From: Paralvinella palmiformis
Lineage: Eukaryota; Annelida; Polychaeta; Terebellida; Alvinellidae
Assembly (NCBI GenBank): GCA_025642065.1
Contig: JAODUP010000586.1
Location: 186,001-250,000 of the forward strand
Direction of reading: 5' to 3'
Length of the DNA stretch: 64,000 bases
Shown here: positions 19,755 through 33,589 of the stretch, in pieces
Layout: each line of letters begins with the position of its first letter
How positions within the stretch are numbered: position 1 is the stretch's first letter
Program-made: the position numbers and the translations under genes
The notes under the pieces: generated by a model
What the model was told of the DNA's origin: nothing
Seen by the model: only the letters and a program-made list of their open reading frames with translations
Database searches by the model: none

Positions 19755-20395
19755 GATTGCAGGCATACTTGTAGTGGGTGAAGTGAATTTGTTACATTTA
19801 TCAACCTAACGATGAGTAAAAATGAATTATTGTAAGAACTGGACTGTCGTTTTGTACAGAATAGCAAATAGTTCTGGGTGTCAATTTATTGTTGTTGTTA
19901 TTGTTGTTATTTAGCCAATTTTTTTGTATTGTCAAAGAGCTCTTTATATTTTGATAAAAAAATGAAAATTTCAAATCTAGTACAATATTATATCTTCAGA
20001 TAATTCCTTCAAGCATATTATAACCACTTAAAACACAAAGAGTTTTTCTCTCAGTATAAGTCTTATACTGAATATATCAATGAATAGGATGTTAAGGGTA
20101 ACAATATTGCTTAATTTTAATACAAATTATGCTGTCATAATGGAAGAACTATGTATCGAGATATGAAATTGGAAAAAAGATAAAAGTGGACATTGGGTAG
20201 ACATGAACTTTAATTCAGCTTCCAGATTCTGGGATCGAATCGTAGTATTACTTGCATCTGGAGGATGTTTCATCAATTAAAATGAAATACTTCGATCTGA
20301 TCATCTCTACTCACTTTCGGCCATACATGTATGTCCCGGTTGAGAGCAGCGCAGAAGCTAGAGAAAACAATTCTCATTCACACATCTGGCCGTAA
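18557..20395. other. Non-coding stretch with a (TA)22 tract
   Basis: The main landmark is the TA run at 19708-19751. 19030-19480 is closer to balanced base composition, but no open frame or domain was recognised there. Confidence 0.4.
19708..19751. repeat. (TA)n microsatellite
   Basis: Uninterrupted TA run of about 22 units in non-coding DNA. Confidence 0.95.
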
Positions 20396-20670
20396 CATAT
20401 CTATTGAATATACAATAATGTTGAGGAAGCCTTAGGATTGAAAGGCCACATGCAGCCTATTTCCATCAGAGACGAATAATGGGGATATGTCGTTGTTGGG
20501 CAGGTCAAGGTTATGATGATGATTGTTGTCTTACGGCCATGTTTTTGCACATGGTAGGCTAAATGGGCTGAACGACCTCCATAGGTAATGAAGTGAAGTC
20601 AAAGATTCGAACTCAGGTGGTTGTGATATGTGGTCCAACGCGCTACCAACTAGACCACGGAAGCGTCCTG
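20396..20670 (-). mobile_element. tRNA-derived SINE family A with 3' module, internally deleted
   Basis: On the minus strand: CTTCCGTGGTCTAGTTGGTA, GAGTTCGAATC, then a junction directly to TTTGACTTC, where other copies carry about 30 more bases. It continues through the GGCCGTAAGAC tail to the same downstream module as 26031-26160 (CCTGCCCAACAAC, CCCATTATTCGTCTCTGATG, AATAGGCTGCA). Confidence 0.75.
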
Positions 20671-21074
20671 TTAGCCAGGTGAATGGTGTATGTTAGCGTT
20701 ACGTTGCTGTTATGGCGGTGCTGCTGTCGTTATAGCTGAATATTATCTTTGTGCTCGATGTGACTAAGCCTTTGAGATATAATTTAGACAGGAATTTGAT
20801 CTCCTTTAAGCAACCATGTTACCGATAATTTATGTTATCGAATATGATGTATTATCCATTATTTACCATCGTACAATGTTATGCTTTATACAAAGCGCAG
20901 GTTAGTCTCCTCCGCTTTGACTAAGAATTGTATTATTATATTACAAAACCCATTTTAATGTTTACAGTTCATTAACTGCACTGGCTTAATACCGTGGTCT
21001 ATAGACTGAGCCCAAACGAAGCGACAGCTTCAGATGCGTACGACTATCTATGACAAGATGATATAAACTGCCTC

Positions 21075-21345
21075 ATTGGCTTCATGGGTAGAGAGATGAG
21101 ACTATGGTCATTCTATGCGGCAGCTCGCAGGTTTGTGCCTCGGCCGTGACACTATAGTAGGAGGAGTTTTTCATCCAGCCAGGGAACTGGCAAGGTTTTC
21201 TCCGCCGAACATGCAATATATTCTAAATTTATTTAGAATTAGTCTCCGTGGGGAAGCTATAAATTACAGACCATATACGTCTCCCTTATTTGAGGTTGTC
21301 AGCCACGTTAAAAACTGCCATTTCGGCCATTATTATTATTATTAT
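21075..21345 (+). mobile_element. SINE family C (degenerate tRNA head, ATT tail)
   Basis: Head GGGTAGAGAGATGAG and GCAGGTTTGTGCCTCGG (weak B box), body GAGTTTTTCATCCAGCCAGG then GAACTGGCAAGG, ending at TTATTATTATTATTATCGAG. The body matches 56690-56770. Confidence 0.55.
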
Positions 21346-21738
21346 CGAGCTATAAAGTTAGGGAAACGTTCACCCCCCTCTCTGTCAGAGATAAAGAGAT
21401 AGAGACAAGGGTATGGGAGATAGACAGATAGAGACCCACACCTCACACAATCTAGTGGCTGTAGGAAATAAGGATATGGAGCATAAAGCTGAACTGTGTG
21501 CAGTTTCAAAAGTGTGATACACCATCTGACTGTATTAGATAGATTCTCGTCAGATTGTGTTTGGTTTCCTCCTCAATATTTACTTCACACCACAATCTAT
21601 ACTCAGTGCAGTGGAGGGTTTTTATATCAGAGTAACTATTTATTAGCTGAGCCACCATTCCAGGAGGAATGCCAGACATTCTGTCAGACCTATACACGAA
21701 ACGGAACTGATATGTGAAATTGAAACACCAAACCTAAG

Positions 21739-21777
<39 letters not shown>

Positions 21778-21779
21778 CT

Positions 21780-24700
21780 GGAAGATTAACAAACTCGACG
21801 TGTTGACAAATTTGTATGCTTAAAGAAACATGGTTATGGAATATACAATGTCATTTACAATGGAAATCTTTGTGGCTAAGACTTAGCATTGTGGGGCGTA
21901 AAATAATGACAATTACGAATAGATACGTTTTGTCATTGTATAATGCTTCCTCTAAATTAAAATATGATTAACATTGTTCAAAACCTTTCTCGCGCTCTTT
22001 TATCATTGCTCGTTAATTTTAGGGATTTATCAAATTGTATATGGTAGACGAAAGATTGTCCAAGCATATATTGTATATAATAAATATAATAAATAAAGAA
22101 ACGCAACGTGGTTTGAAAAGAAAACGTAAACCCAGGGACTAGATGATACCTGGATGAAATCGTGGAGACATTACATCTGTTTTACTATCACGTCCGCACG
22201 CGCGCGCATGCGCACACGCAACACAGGCTGACCGATAAAAGAGCACTTATAATTTTAAGATGAGATTATCTGAATTTGTCTTGGTCGTCTTAAGTAGATG
22301 TTTACGCCTTAGACAGTCTATTCATACAGCAGCAAAATAAAAGAGCTTAGGTGATATTTTGTCATAACATTAGAGGGAAATAAATTAGTGGAAATTATGT
22401 CAATTCAAATGTACATTAACGGATATGATACGCATGGCAACAAGAAAATGAGTTGAAAATGAGGATATAGCTTTTTAGATAAACTAGAACGTATGAGTAA
22501 TGATCATAGGAACCAATCACAGGTCAAACACAACCGTTATGTGACACGTGACCTACGGTAAAATGGGCACTTTCGGAATTAGACAAATAAGATAGGATAT
22601 AGCATTATATTTAGCTCAATGGGATATAGCCAGGTAAATAAACTGATAAACCGATTCATGACATGACAGTATATTTGTCAAGATAGTGCACTTCTTTAAA
22701 AATATTTTTTTCGTATATCGAAAAAGCTAAATTATTAATTAGTCGAAAATGAGAGACACCATGACGTAGAAATCAATAATGCGAAATGACGTCATAATAC
22801 TGTATTTAGAACGAACTTGACGAATTAGGTTTCTTTTTATTAGTTCAATTATACATTAGCTTGGTACTTTAAGGTTCCGTTCCATCAGAAGAATTCGTAA
22901 TAAATCATCAGCGAGGTACTCTTTTGATAATAAATAAAGCTGTATATTATATATACAAAATGACAACAATCTTCACACTACGTAGTCAACCTTTGGCAAT
23001 CATACGTAATTTAGCATTAGTTCCAATTATTGATTAAATCTTGTTAAATACTTTGTCTTAAATAACACTGAAATCGTGAGGGAAAAATAGCCATATGATT
23101 TGTTTTAATAAACCAAACAATACGATTCTGATAAGCTGTTAGATAACCGATATGCTCCTGATTATAACATCGGCTCTGTCGAAATGTTATAATAAAAGTA
23201 ATTCCACAATTTAATTTAAATTTCTTTTTGGCTTTAGTGAATGTGATAGAAATAAGAATCATTACGTCTATTTATCTAAGAATGGCTCTAAACATCAGAT
23301 ACATAATTGATCCGAGAATGACAACATTTCTGAGACAGGGTAAAAAGTTGTGTTTATAGACTAACTCAGACGAGCCACGTTAGCACCCAGGAATATAAAC
23401 AATGCAGGGTGGAAATAATCCTTATTTTAGGACAAATGAAAGTTTATCATTACCTTCAAGTAAGACTGTGATTATAGTAGTCGGTAATGGTTTAATTCAC
23501 CGAAGATATTAAAATTGAGGGGTTATCTCAGAACATCGATATCGGATATCAGACGAAATTACTTTCGTTTGGGGGGGAGGGGTCAGAAACAGTTTCATGT
23601 CTCGTCGGAGATCGATTTTTCGCTTCGATCATTCGCGCCGCCCCAATTAGTTTGGGGACCGAGAAAATGATCGGATCATCACTTTGTTGTTGAGGTATTT
23701 CCCGCCTTTCAAAATATGCACCTGTAAATAGGTTTCGAACTTAGATAGGCGTTTTCATTATTTCCATCTCTTTGTATCCTACAGAACATAAAGAAATAGG
23801 ATACTACGCCCACTATGATCCCGTGTAAGAGTATAAACCGATCCCCAGCTGTATCATCTGACATGGCATTAAATATAATCCGGACAATTACTGGGACTTG
23901 AAAAACAGCGCGTTAGGTGATAAGCCAATTTAGTTTACTATGATGTAACAAGTTGTACTTAATTCTTGGAAATATACCCATAAAAAACAAATATTGGCAA
24001 GATATTATTAAATTTAGTTGTTTTTATTTGGTGACATTGTACCAACTAACTAAATTTGTTATTCATTACGTACCGATAGAAATCTATCCTTCATTAATCA
24101 GTCTGCTGGTCAAAATGGACATGCTATCTTCATATATTAACTGATATTGATATATAATTCAGGTAGTATTTATTATATTTCCTTTAAATCTAATCCTGAT
24201 GGTAAAGTAGTATTACTACAAGAAGGGTATTGTATATTTATTATTTATACACAAAAATAAGCAGTTATATTTATTTAGGTACAACGAAATCATAAATGTG
24301 AGATACTAGTAATAGAAATTTAGAAAACACCCGAATCAATTTAGGTTGCTATTATAGCTCTTAACATTGAAAACAAAATGAACAACCTATCTTGGTTCTC
24401 ATAGAAAGACAAATATTATGCATAAAGACACAAATATAGTAGTGTATAGACTAATCTAAATTAAGTTGTTTTAAGAACCGCGCAGAATATTTTTTTACTT
24501 GCTGAAAGTTTAGTATAATCACACAACTTATTCCATAAACTGGGAGGTGAATCACAGAATATATTTTCTCCATACAATGCAATGTGGCTTTTTGGCACCA
24601 TCAACAGTGAACACCAAACCATCTGCAACAATCCGAGAATTTATATCTAAGAAAATGGTGGAACGATATTAGTATTGTCTTTTGACAATTGCTGTATTTT

Positions 24701-25840
24701 GTATTTTTTAATTGAAACGCAATAAATAATATTTATATCAGGTTAATTAAACCAAATAATATTATCCAAACAACACATATTTCCGCTGACGACAATAAAA
24801 TATGATAGATCAAGAAAATCAAATACTAGCTTAAACCCCCCTGTCATCTCCTTTCGGAATAGGCTCAAGGTCAAATGAATAGGTGACGAGACAAAATAAT
24901 GTTTTTGTTTCATGTATCATATGGATGTACAGCTTGATGACATGTCTCAGTTGTTATCTTTTTATGAAGAGCAGAAGATGCACTGTGAAGGAAAAATTTG
25001 TTTACACGTAATACCGCTATTAGATAAGATAAAAATAGTTTATTTCGCATATATAAAATTTATTAAAAGGTAACAATTTATCAGGAAATTGATGGACCAA
25101 TATAGCCTAGGCTGAACAAATACATATAATCACAAAATGTTTAATGAACACGATTGTTCTGTGTTCTAGCCCGTAAACAGGATTTCTCTGTACTACACAG
25201 GTTTATAATGATAATAAGTGGATTGATCAAAGTATAGGGCAACACAACGACATACTAGATTCAGCCATAAGTAATAATTCACAATGACAATCAGGGACAT
25301 CATTAATTTAGAAATTGTTTAACTTCATGTCCCCAAATATGGATAGGACGGGTAAGGGTGATATAACATTAGAGTGCTCTTATGATAATTGATCATGAAA
25401 TAAGTTGGACGGTGATTGGGAATAATAATATTTCATATTCTTATGGAATTTAAACATTTTAATATTATTAGGAAAAATGTTAATAAATTACATTAATTGG
25501 TGAAATCTATATATAGGTCCTGATATTATCAAATAAGAAATATAGGACTTATTCGTATATACCTAAATAATGAGACACATAAGACATTAGTCCAAGACTA
25601 AATAATTTATCGACTGGACTATGGCAGTATATTTTCATTATGTGTTAAATGAAAACGGTTAAACCAACGATCGTGTATTTAATAATGTGCTTAGTTTGTT
25701 CGCATATAACTGAACGCCACACTAGGCTAGCATAAACAGGTAATTTATACACGTTTTAATTCTGTAGGCTGTAAATGATCAGTTTAAAAACAGCCAATAT
25801 TTTACTCTTGTGACGGTCTATATTAGTATCTACTTATTTT
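21780..25840. other. AT-rich non-coding block
   Basis: About 4 kb with no recognised gene or RNA. Only short open frames without family similarity occur. A GC-alternating tract sits at 22195-22212. Confidence 0.45.
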
Positions 25841-26160
25841 GGGCGCCTCCGTGGTCTAGTTGGTAGCGCGTTGGACCACATATCACTACCACCCGAGTTC
25901 GAATCTCGGCGTGGCATATCTGAAGGGTGTTTCATCTTTGACTTCGCTTCATTACATTTGGAGGTCGCTCGGCCCATTTAGCGTACCATGTGCACAACAG
26001 TGGCCGTAAAACATCAATCATCACCATGCTTTAAATCATGGATGGGGAAGTGACCATCACCTGCCCAACAACAGTATATCTCCATTATTCGTCTCTGATG
26101 GAAATAGGCTGCAGGTGGCCTCTCGATCATAAGCCTTCCTCAGCATCAATCACCAATCTA
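25841..26160 (+). mobile_element. tRNA-derived SINE family A, best-preserved copy, with 3' module
   Basis: GCCTCCGTGGTCTAGTTGGT with A box at 25851-25863, and GAGTTCGAATCTCGG with B box around 25894-25908. The body includes TTTCATCTTTGACTTCG and TGGCCGTAAAACATCAATCA. It is followed by a module (ACCATGCTTTAAATCATGG, GAAGTGACCATC, CCTGCCCAACAAC) that also follows the copies at 6.5 kb and 20.4 kb. Confidence 0.88.
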
Positions 26161-26540
26161 CCTATTATGGCCACCACGTTTATCATATCAACAACAGGAG
26201 AATGTCTTATGCTAATGATAAGTCGGTTTAGGATCGACACAAATTGAATCCATTCCAATGCCTCCATCTTCACCGAGACACCTTTTCCCGCCGTAACCAA
26301 CGTGTGAATTGCAATACTTATGTTCCAACTTAGACTTTGTTTAATATATGATTTCTATCATTCGGGTTTTGTTGTAGCAACGTTGTCTAGAATGAATATA
26401 TAAATCAGTATTTATTTTATAAAGATAATTAAATGCTGTTCAATATCCCGTTGTTTAGGTTTTGGAATGTCCGTCGTCTTTAAGATGTTTCTTTTAGTGA
26501 ACACAAAAATACCAGTTATTATAATAACAAAATTTATTAT

Positions 26541-26805
26541 ATGAATAGCAGAAGTATTATGCCGAAGGGTCGCGGATTCGAGCCTCTCGGAGCTGCAATG
26601 CTATCATGTGGCGACTGGTTCACTCACCTAAAAAATAAGAGCGTGATGGCTATGTGTTTGAGTAACGCGTTGCGTGCGTTGTATGCTCCATTGGAAGTTG
26701 AAATGGGTGCTCGGTGGAAACAAGTGTGAGTCAATGATAATAATACTGTACAGCCCATCAGAACAGGGTTACCCGTTTCTGGCGCTATATAAACATGCAT
26801 TATTA
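26541..26805 (+). mobile_element. tRNA-derived SINE family B
   Basis: CCGAAGGGTCGCGGATTCGA then GCCTC forms the B-box region. The body (TTGTATGCTCCATTGGAAG, GGTGGAAACAAGTG) and the end (CAGGGTTACCCG, TATATAAACATGCATTATTA) are shared with the inverted relic at 1340-1562. The A-box half is missing or diverged. Confidence 0.7.
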
Positions 26806-26829
26806 TATTACTATATTCATATTCACCCA

Positions 26830-28060
26830 AACATCATTCTCAGTCTTAGCCAATGTGCGTTTTCCAACATAATACTTTATTTACTATCGACCGTAGACTT
26901 CTTTTAATATGATCATTATGTTCTATATACAGTTGTGGCCCTTTTCTAGTAACCTCCTTTTTGGTGTCGTATAATGATGATAAAAATAATGTTATTTTGT
27001 ATTCTTCTTTCTATATGAGCTGCAGTCTAAACTATCGTACATTTGCCACTTTGGAGAGATTCTCCAAACAGATTACTGAATTGCTGCGTTTGTCGTCAAG
27101 AACATCTACAGCCAATCAAAAGTGAAACTTAATCAGTTGTATTTCCGTTAGGATTTTCTTCCTTCATCCAGAAGACTATCGGGACTATCTCTGACATAGA
27201 GAAGATGTTTCTAGTTTCTACTTCACTGGAATATAATAAACAGAGTCGACCTTGATACTTATTGAATGCTGTTCTAATTCTAATTAAAGTACTGTGAATC
27301 GGCAAATGATGGTTCTAAATTGGTTCTAAAATGATCGAATTTCGTCAGTTTATCTGTAATATAAAGTCTGAATTATCTGTGTAAATTCGTGAATATTGTA
27401 TCAAATCACAGCTTCAAAACACACCGACGATATTGCACAACAAAAAGACATTCTTCTTAATGGCTGGGTAGGCTCGGGTTTATCACAAGTCGTACAGAAA
27501 ACAATTGAAGAAATCGATACAAGTGTCACAGTTCAAAAACTTTAAACGTTTAGTGTGGTATTTAAATAGGTTGCGTGTGAATGTTGAGTGTTTTTTGTTG
27601 TTGTTGTAAATGTATGATCTCCGTTGATTGCTATGTGTGGCTTTTACGATGGTTTGTGCTTGATTTAAATAAACTGAACCAATAGGATATTGTCTGGTGA
27701 TTTTATATTATGAAAATGCTGTCAATAAATGATTATCATAATTAGGCGTTTATGTAATGCGCCTTTCGAAAGAGGATTCTATTTAGAGAGTTATAGCCAA
27801 TCACATCCCATGATGCATACTATTGATAATGCGTTCAACTGATTCGATATTTACATTTTAACATTGATAAATTATAATACCTTTGCTGTGAAATAAACAT
27901 TTGTAATACTAAATATAATTAGTTTATTGATCAACGTTCAATTTATTTGTTGATGTAGATTAATTTGCCTACACAAGCTCACACTATGGAGAACAATAGT
28001 ATATCCCCACAACTGTGAGCTTTCGACGAGATTTATGATGGTGTGTTTGTTCGTTGATCG
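26830..28060. other. AT-rich non-coding stretch
   Basis: No gene or named repeat recognised. Confidence 0.4.
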
Positions 28061-28063
28061 CAA

Positions 28064-28157
28064 GATCAGCAAATGTTGGCGATCATCGTTTTAATTTGCA
28101 ATATTTAGCAATTCTCCAAATTCGCCAAATTAAAACGATCGTCAACATTTGCCGATC
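28064..28157. repeat. Snap-back hairpin, about 33-bp arms
   Basis: Left arm 28064-28098 and right arm 28125-28157 are inverted copies (GCAAATGTTG, CGATC and GTTTTAATTTG all paired), with two mismatches and a 2-nt bulge around a loop of about 26 nt. Confidence 0.8.
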
Positions 28158-28738
28158 TACGGTATATGTACTGGTTGATATCCTAAACTCAGTCGGATTC
28201 TGGATAATATCTGGAGGATTGCGGCTGATACTGTAAACAGCTTTATGACGCTGATCAATCAAATACGGAAAATGAGAGGTTCGGACACAATATAGCTTGT
28301 ATCAGTTGAGACTTGTCGCGACAATGGCGACTTCGTGCTGTCCCTATAGTGCATAGAGAATAGTAAGGCTGTTATTGCTATTATGCCCTTAAAAGTTGAA
28401 TAATATCCGTCGTCTGTCGTCTGAAGTATATATATATATATATATATATATAGCACATATAACGCTTGTGTAATGATAGACTGCGTGAATAGTCGTTGAA
28501 ATGGGATAATGCATGACTTAACCCATTTAATTAACAGAATAACTCATGTAAAACAAATTATTGACAAGATATTGTTCCGTAGCTTTCCATGCTGGAGAAT
28601 TAAAGGTATTGATTTTTTTATTTAACAAATAAAACTGTGTATATTTTGACACAAGTCCCTTTTAGTAGCTTTTCTTCTTGGTAGTATCATATTAACATAG
28701 TAAATGGTTTATTAAAAGTCATAATTTACCTTCTGAAA

Positions 28739-28739
28739 C

Positions 28740-28784
<45 letters not shown>

Positions 28785-28785
28785 G
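28739..28785. repeat. (AAT)n microsatellite
   Basis: About 15 uninterrupted AAT units. Confidence 0.95.
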
Positions 28786-29204
28786 GACCAGCATTAGTTG
28801 TAGCAGTAGAAATAAAATGTTAGATTAAAATGAAAAAAAATTTATGTATACTACACTAACTTTTATTAACAGTGTATACCTGTAGATGTCAGTTAATAAT
28901 CACCAATAAAATATTTGATTGAAATTTGTTATTTTCAATATTTGTTATTTCACTGTTATAAATTAATATTTATACTGAAGATTTTATTTCTATTCCTTTT
29001 AAATTTAAGCTAATGATGATAAATTTAATATGGTGTGATATTTTGTCAGATGTCAAATATATATTATTTGTAACCGAAGATTACAATTCATAATCCAGAA
29101 ATATATAATATTAATATTATTTACAAAATAACATCTTATATACACGAAATCATCTCACTGAAAGATATATAACTATATGAAGGGGGCTTGACATCTTATT
29201 ACCC

Positions 29205-29211
29205 TCCCCCC

Positions 29212-29265
<54 letters not shown>
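29205..29265. repeat. (CT)n-(TA)n compound microsatellite
   Basis: A pyrimidine CT run passes directly into a TA run, next to the R1 inverted-repeat arm. Confidence 0.95.
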
Positions 29266-29268
<3 letters not shown>

Positions 29269-29309
29269 TGTGTTTGAGTTTGTGCACGTGTGTGGTGTGT
29301 GCGATTTAG

Positions 29310-30063
29310 GACAAGATTTAGGACAAGACAAATACATCAATCAAAATACCTAATGTTTTACACCTCCACATATCTATACATATATAGACCCCTATACATG
29401 TGTCTGGTCTACTCATCAGCCTGTGGGGCCCAGGCTACATACGGAAAGGGGACGTACGTACAACAAAATACTATTTGACACCACAGCTCGCAGTAAATAA
29501 CACGTGCGTGTGATTCATTGGTGACATATTACATACATATGATAACTACTTTGACACCACAGTTTACATTCAATAGTAATTGTCTGTGGTCCAAAAGAAA
29601 CATTTCGACACCTCAGATGCTGACCTCTGCTTTATTCTGGGTTCGAATAACTAAATAAATCCTACCTATATGAACCATATCGAAACACGTCCGACTGGTC
29701 TGGCGTCAAATTTCTTCTCTAACCTAAGTGAAATGTTAGGCCTTTTATAGGCCCTCGGCGTGTTAACAAACATTACAGTTTGTTGACCACGTGAGACAAT
29801 GTACACCAACTCCGTATGAAATCGGTGAAGTGATTTATCTAAAATAAAAACTTTTAAACACATTTACATTCAATAGTAATTGTCTGTGGTCCCAAAGAAA
29901 CATTTCGACACCTCAGATGCTGACCTTTGCTTTATTCTGGAAGAATAAAATTACTGTAGACGGTTACTTCCGGAAACATGTCATCTAAACAAATCGTATA
30001 ATTCTTGTCACATAAACTAAATCTAGAAAGAAACCACCTTGGGATTAATAAACACAGAAGCCT

Positions 30064-30117
<54 letters not shown>

Positions 30118-31575
30118 GAAACAACAACAAGAGTAATAATACAACATGAACGCTTATGTAACTTAAAATAAAATATACACTAATTTATAATAATAAAAGG
30201 AAAACATAAATATTAATATATATTAATAAATATTTTCACAAGCATGATAAATTATGAAATTGTTGTTCTCTATAGAAAGGCATAACGTTATTTTGATCTA
30301 CGAGATAAACGCTTCTATTTATTCTGATCCGTTTCACAATTCTTAGAACAGTAATTGTGACTACTTTTACACGGAAGAAGGAATATATTTTATACGAAGT
30401 CCACCATATTACATGTTATTCATATATTAAAAATGTTTACGATTTGTCAAAATTGTAGTTTCTATTTGTGTAAATGTCGGTTTCGTCAAACCTTGCCACT
30501 TTTACCCTTTTGCAGAATCTGTTGTCAATATTATTTTAAGGTCACATGGATAACCTGGATATCTTCCCGGTCTTCTCGACCTTTAACAACCTGCTATCGG
30601 AAGATTACGGATGTTTGGATTAGAAGAGATCTTGACTTATAGGTGTTTATGTTCTACTTTTCTTAGCATTTTTGTCTGATTGAACCAGCTCAATCCGAAA
30701 CTCATTTTCGGAGAAGAAAATATATTATGAAAACACTTGTATGAAAACCGATACACTTCTATCATACTCTACTGTAATATGTTATAATTACTTCCTTAAA
30801 ATAAGCGTATAAAACTGAATATTTTCCATATGTTATTACCACCATTTGTTTCATTTTGGAAAATGATGGTTACTGACATTCATGGTTGTAAAGTAACACG
30901 GATTATTTACAGTTCTACCTCCAGCTGTTTACATCAATTATTTGTTCTACTGTAGGTTGCATGTATGAAAAAGGTGTATTGTCACTTAAATCCATGTTTC
31001 CTGTAACAATCCACCGTTACACAACTCTACCAATATACACGCTAGGGCTAAATCACGATACAGTTCTCGGAAATATACATTATATGCTGACAGATATATT
31101 CTTTTAACTGGATCATTGTGCCCATTATATACTTCTTACACAAACGGGACCGTGTCTAGATTATATCAGAGAATAGGATAGCAAGAGCATCTGGTTACAG
31201 ATGTTGAACACTCGGGGCTAAATATCTGTGAAACTGGGCGTTCAGTTATGGAGCAGTGGGTTCATTTCTGGATCATACTTGTGTTTCTGTGATATATTCG
31301 TCCAGGGGGAGTAGCGCCTCGATCCTCTATCCGAGATATGAAAAACTCAACTATATCCGATTTAGACCATTCATTATCTGTTATTATATTGAATATTTCA
31401 TCATATAATATACTGTATTTTAATCAGACCAAATCAAACATCAGCTGAAACATATTAAAGCCACGGTTAAAACTTAGAATCGAACCGACAAGATATAGCC
31501 TACTAAAACCAATCTAAGGAAGAATAGGTGTGAATAAAAAGACCTCCAAGCGTTCTTGTGCCTTTATGCATGAAT
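29310..31575 (-). repeat. Left arm of large R1 inverted repeat
   Basis: Reverse complement of 38315-40240 over most of its length. Matching blocks include TAGGTTGCATGTATG, ACTTAAATCCATGTTTCCTG, GATTGAACCAGCTCAATCCG (right arm differs at one site) and AACCACCTTGGGATTAATAA. It has an internal (AAT)n at 30067-30116 and about 350 bp (30225-30580) with no partner seen in the right arm. Its outer part contains two copies of the R1 block, giving an 80-bp direct repeat (29563-29641 and 29861-29940). Confidence 0.85.
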
Positions 31576-32054
31576 ATCAACACTTTCGATATACCGATAG
31601 TCTTTGTCACACATTTTTAAATCATTAAGATGTACCTTCATATTTGAACCAATATTCAATAACTGTCCGCAAGATACGGAATGGCATTGAAGCCATTGAT
31701 CATTTTGATGTTTGTTAATTACAGACACTATAAACAAATAGTTGTGTCACTTTGTCCATCAGATTAACTTATGATCTGCTCATTAGAAAAATCACACAGT
31801 TGTGTTTTTAATTAGCTTGAATGATCATTACTGGTTATTAGATAGCCACATGCAATGGAAGCAACATGTGTCGGTGTGTTTAGTCGAGGATGATTGTAAT
31901 TGTTTACGATATAGCAATTATCGCGGGTGAGCGGGTCAATGAACCATTACTGACAACATATAGGTGTGTCTTGCACGACTGAACCAGCGTCACAGACAAT
32001 AATGTGTCGGGTGTTGGATTTGTCGGATAAACGATGTCCGGATTAACGGATTCT

Positions 32055-32115
<61 letters not shown>

Positions 32116-32208
32116 TTCCAAACATTTAATAAGGTGAATGTTTTACTAAGATTAATATAAGAAGAAAATAAACATAACATGAAAGTCTGTCAGGTATTTA
32201 AGCTTGTA

Positions 32209-32248
32209 GCTGGTTTATGGTAAATAAAAGTGGCGTAAAACATCAGTC
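32209..32248 (+). mobile_element. SINE family A 3'-tail fragment
   Basis: GTGGCGTAAAACATCAGTCA followed by an ATG/ATC-rich run. Matches only the 3' end of family A. Confidence 0.45.
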
Positions 32249-32542
32249 ATGATCATGATGATGATCATGATAATAATCATCATCATCATAATCATCATCA
32301 TCATCATCATCATTAAGGTCAATAAAGATAACGTCTTCCTTTAGCTACAGAGACTTTTCAACACGAACCTTAATGCGATGACGACAGAAACAATACAACA
32401 ACAAAATGCATGCTCTAGCTGCTCAGAAGTGATAAACCTTATGATATACGATGAATCCTATTTCTAAGAAAAGACAGTACTTATTTCATTATATTGTTAA
32501 TGTCTATTATAGTTAACTAGAAAAAGGATAGTCTATACATTG

Positions 32543-32609
<67 letters not shown>

Positions 32610-32996
32610 ACTTTTAAATAGGCAAGTGTAAATGATAACTAATAATGATTATGAAGGATGATGACTCCATCACTTCGGTCGTGTTTCTAAAAGCTTTGTC
32701 CTTGTCACTGATTGTTGGGTGATGATGTCGAAACTCCCAAGAAGTGTCTGGATCAGAGTATCCGACCCATATTTCTTTGATTAACAAATACTGCCGGCAG
32801 GTAATTTACTTCAGACAAATGATGAAAACATTTTTTGTTTAATAATTTATGAAGAATATTTTTAACTAAAAGTGTTTTTCCCATCTAGTCATACACACAT
32901 GCACCTGGATATAGATGCATTACCTCCCTCCAGCATAATGGCCTTAAATCAAGAAATGAACACATTCCAGAACGAAAAAACACATGCCTCAATCCA

Positions 32997-32998
<2 letters not shown>

Positions 32999-33072
<74 letters not shown>
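32999..33072. repeat. (TA)n microsatellite, about 37 units
   Basis: One of the longest TA runs. Accounts for the Tyr-Ile repeat frames on both strands here. Confidence 0.95.
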
Positions 33073-33073
<1 letters not shown>

Positions 33074-33589
33074 CATAATTTAATATAATGTTTTGCAGCA
33101 TCCATGGATACCGGATGTGATACATTAAATGACTTATATAAGTGAACATCATCGGCATAAAATTGATACATAAAACAGTGATGTTTTAACCAACTGAACA
33201 TATCTTATTTTCACTCACTGACATTCATGTGATAACATATGGGATGGTACCACGTCATTCTTTCATAGAACTAAGAACTACAAAGAAGCCTGGATAGGTA
33301 CATAAACAGCTAATAAATATTTCACCATAAAAACAGCAAGCTATCTAAAGAGAAGGGTAAAAAACCCAGATACAATACCAGAAAATAAATACTAAATAAA
33401 TACTACTTCCTTTCTAAGAAGACAAAAAGAGGTGGAATTATTTGTTGGACATTTTTGTAAATATTCCTAATGATATTAGTCATTATCTCTTTTAGTGAAT
33501 CCTTGACCTAGGATTGTATTACCGTCTAGTTTTATGTGTCATATTGTGTAACTTTTTAATTTTAGTTTTATTCAAATGCGTCCGGTTTA

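Noticed and set aside
28739..28785. CRISPR-like array
   Set aside because: Simple triplet repeat with no spacers; this is eukaryotic DNA and no direct-repeat/spacer pattern occurs anywhere in the window.
32885..33201. Open frames encoding Tyr-Ile repeats on both strands (also at 34085, 38023, 53005, 55886)
   Set aside because: They are translations of (TA)n microsatellites with no flanking coding signal.
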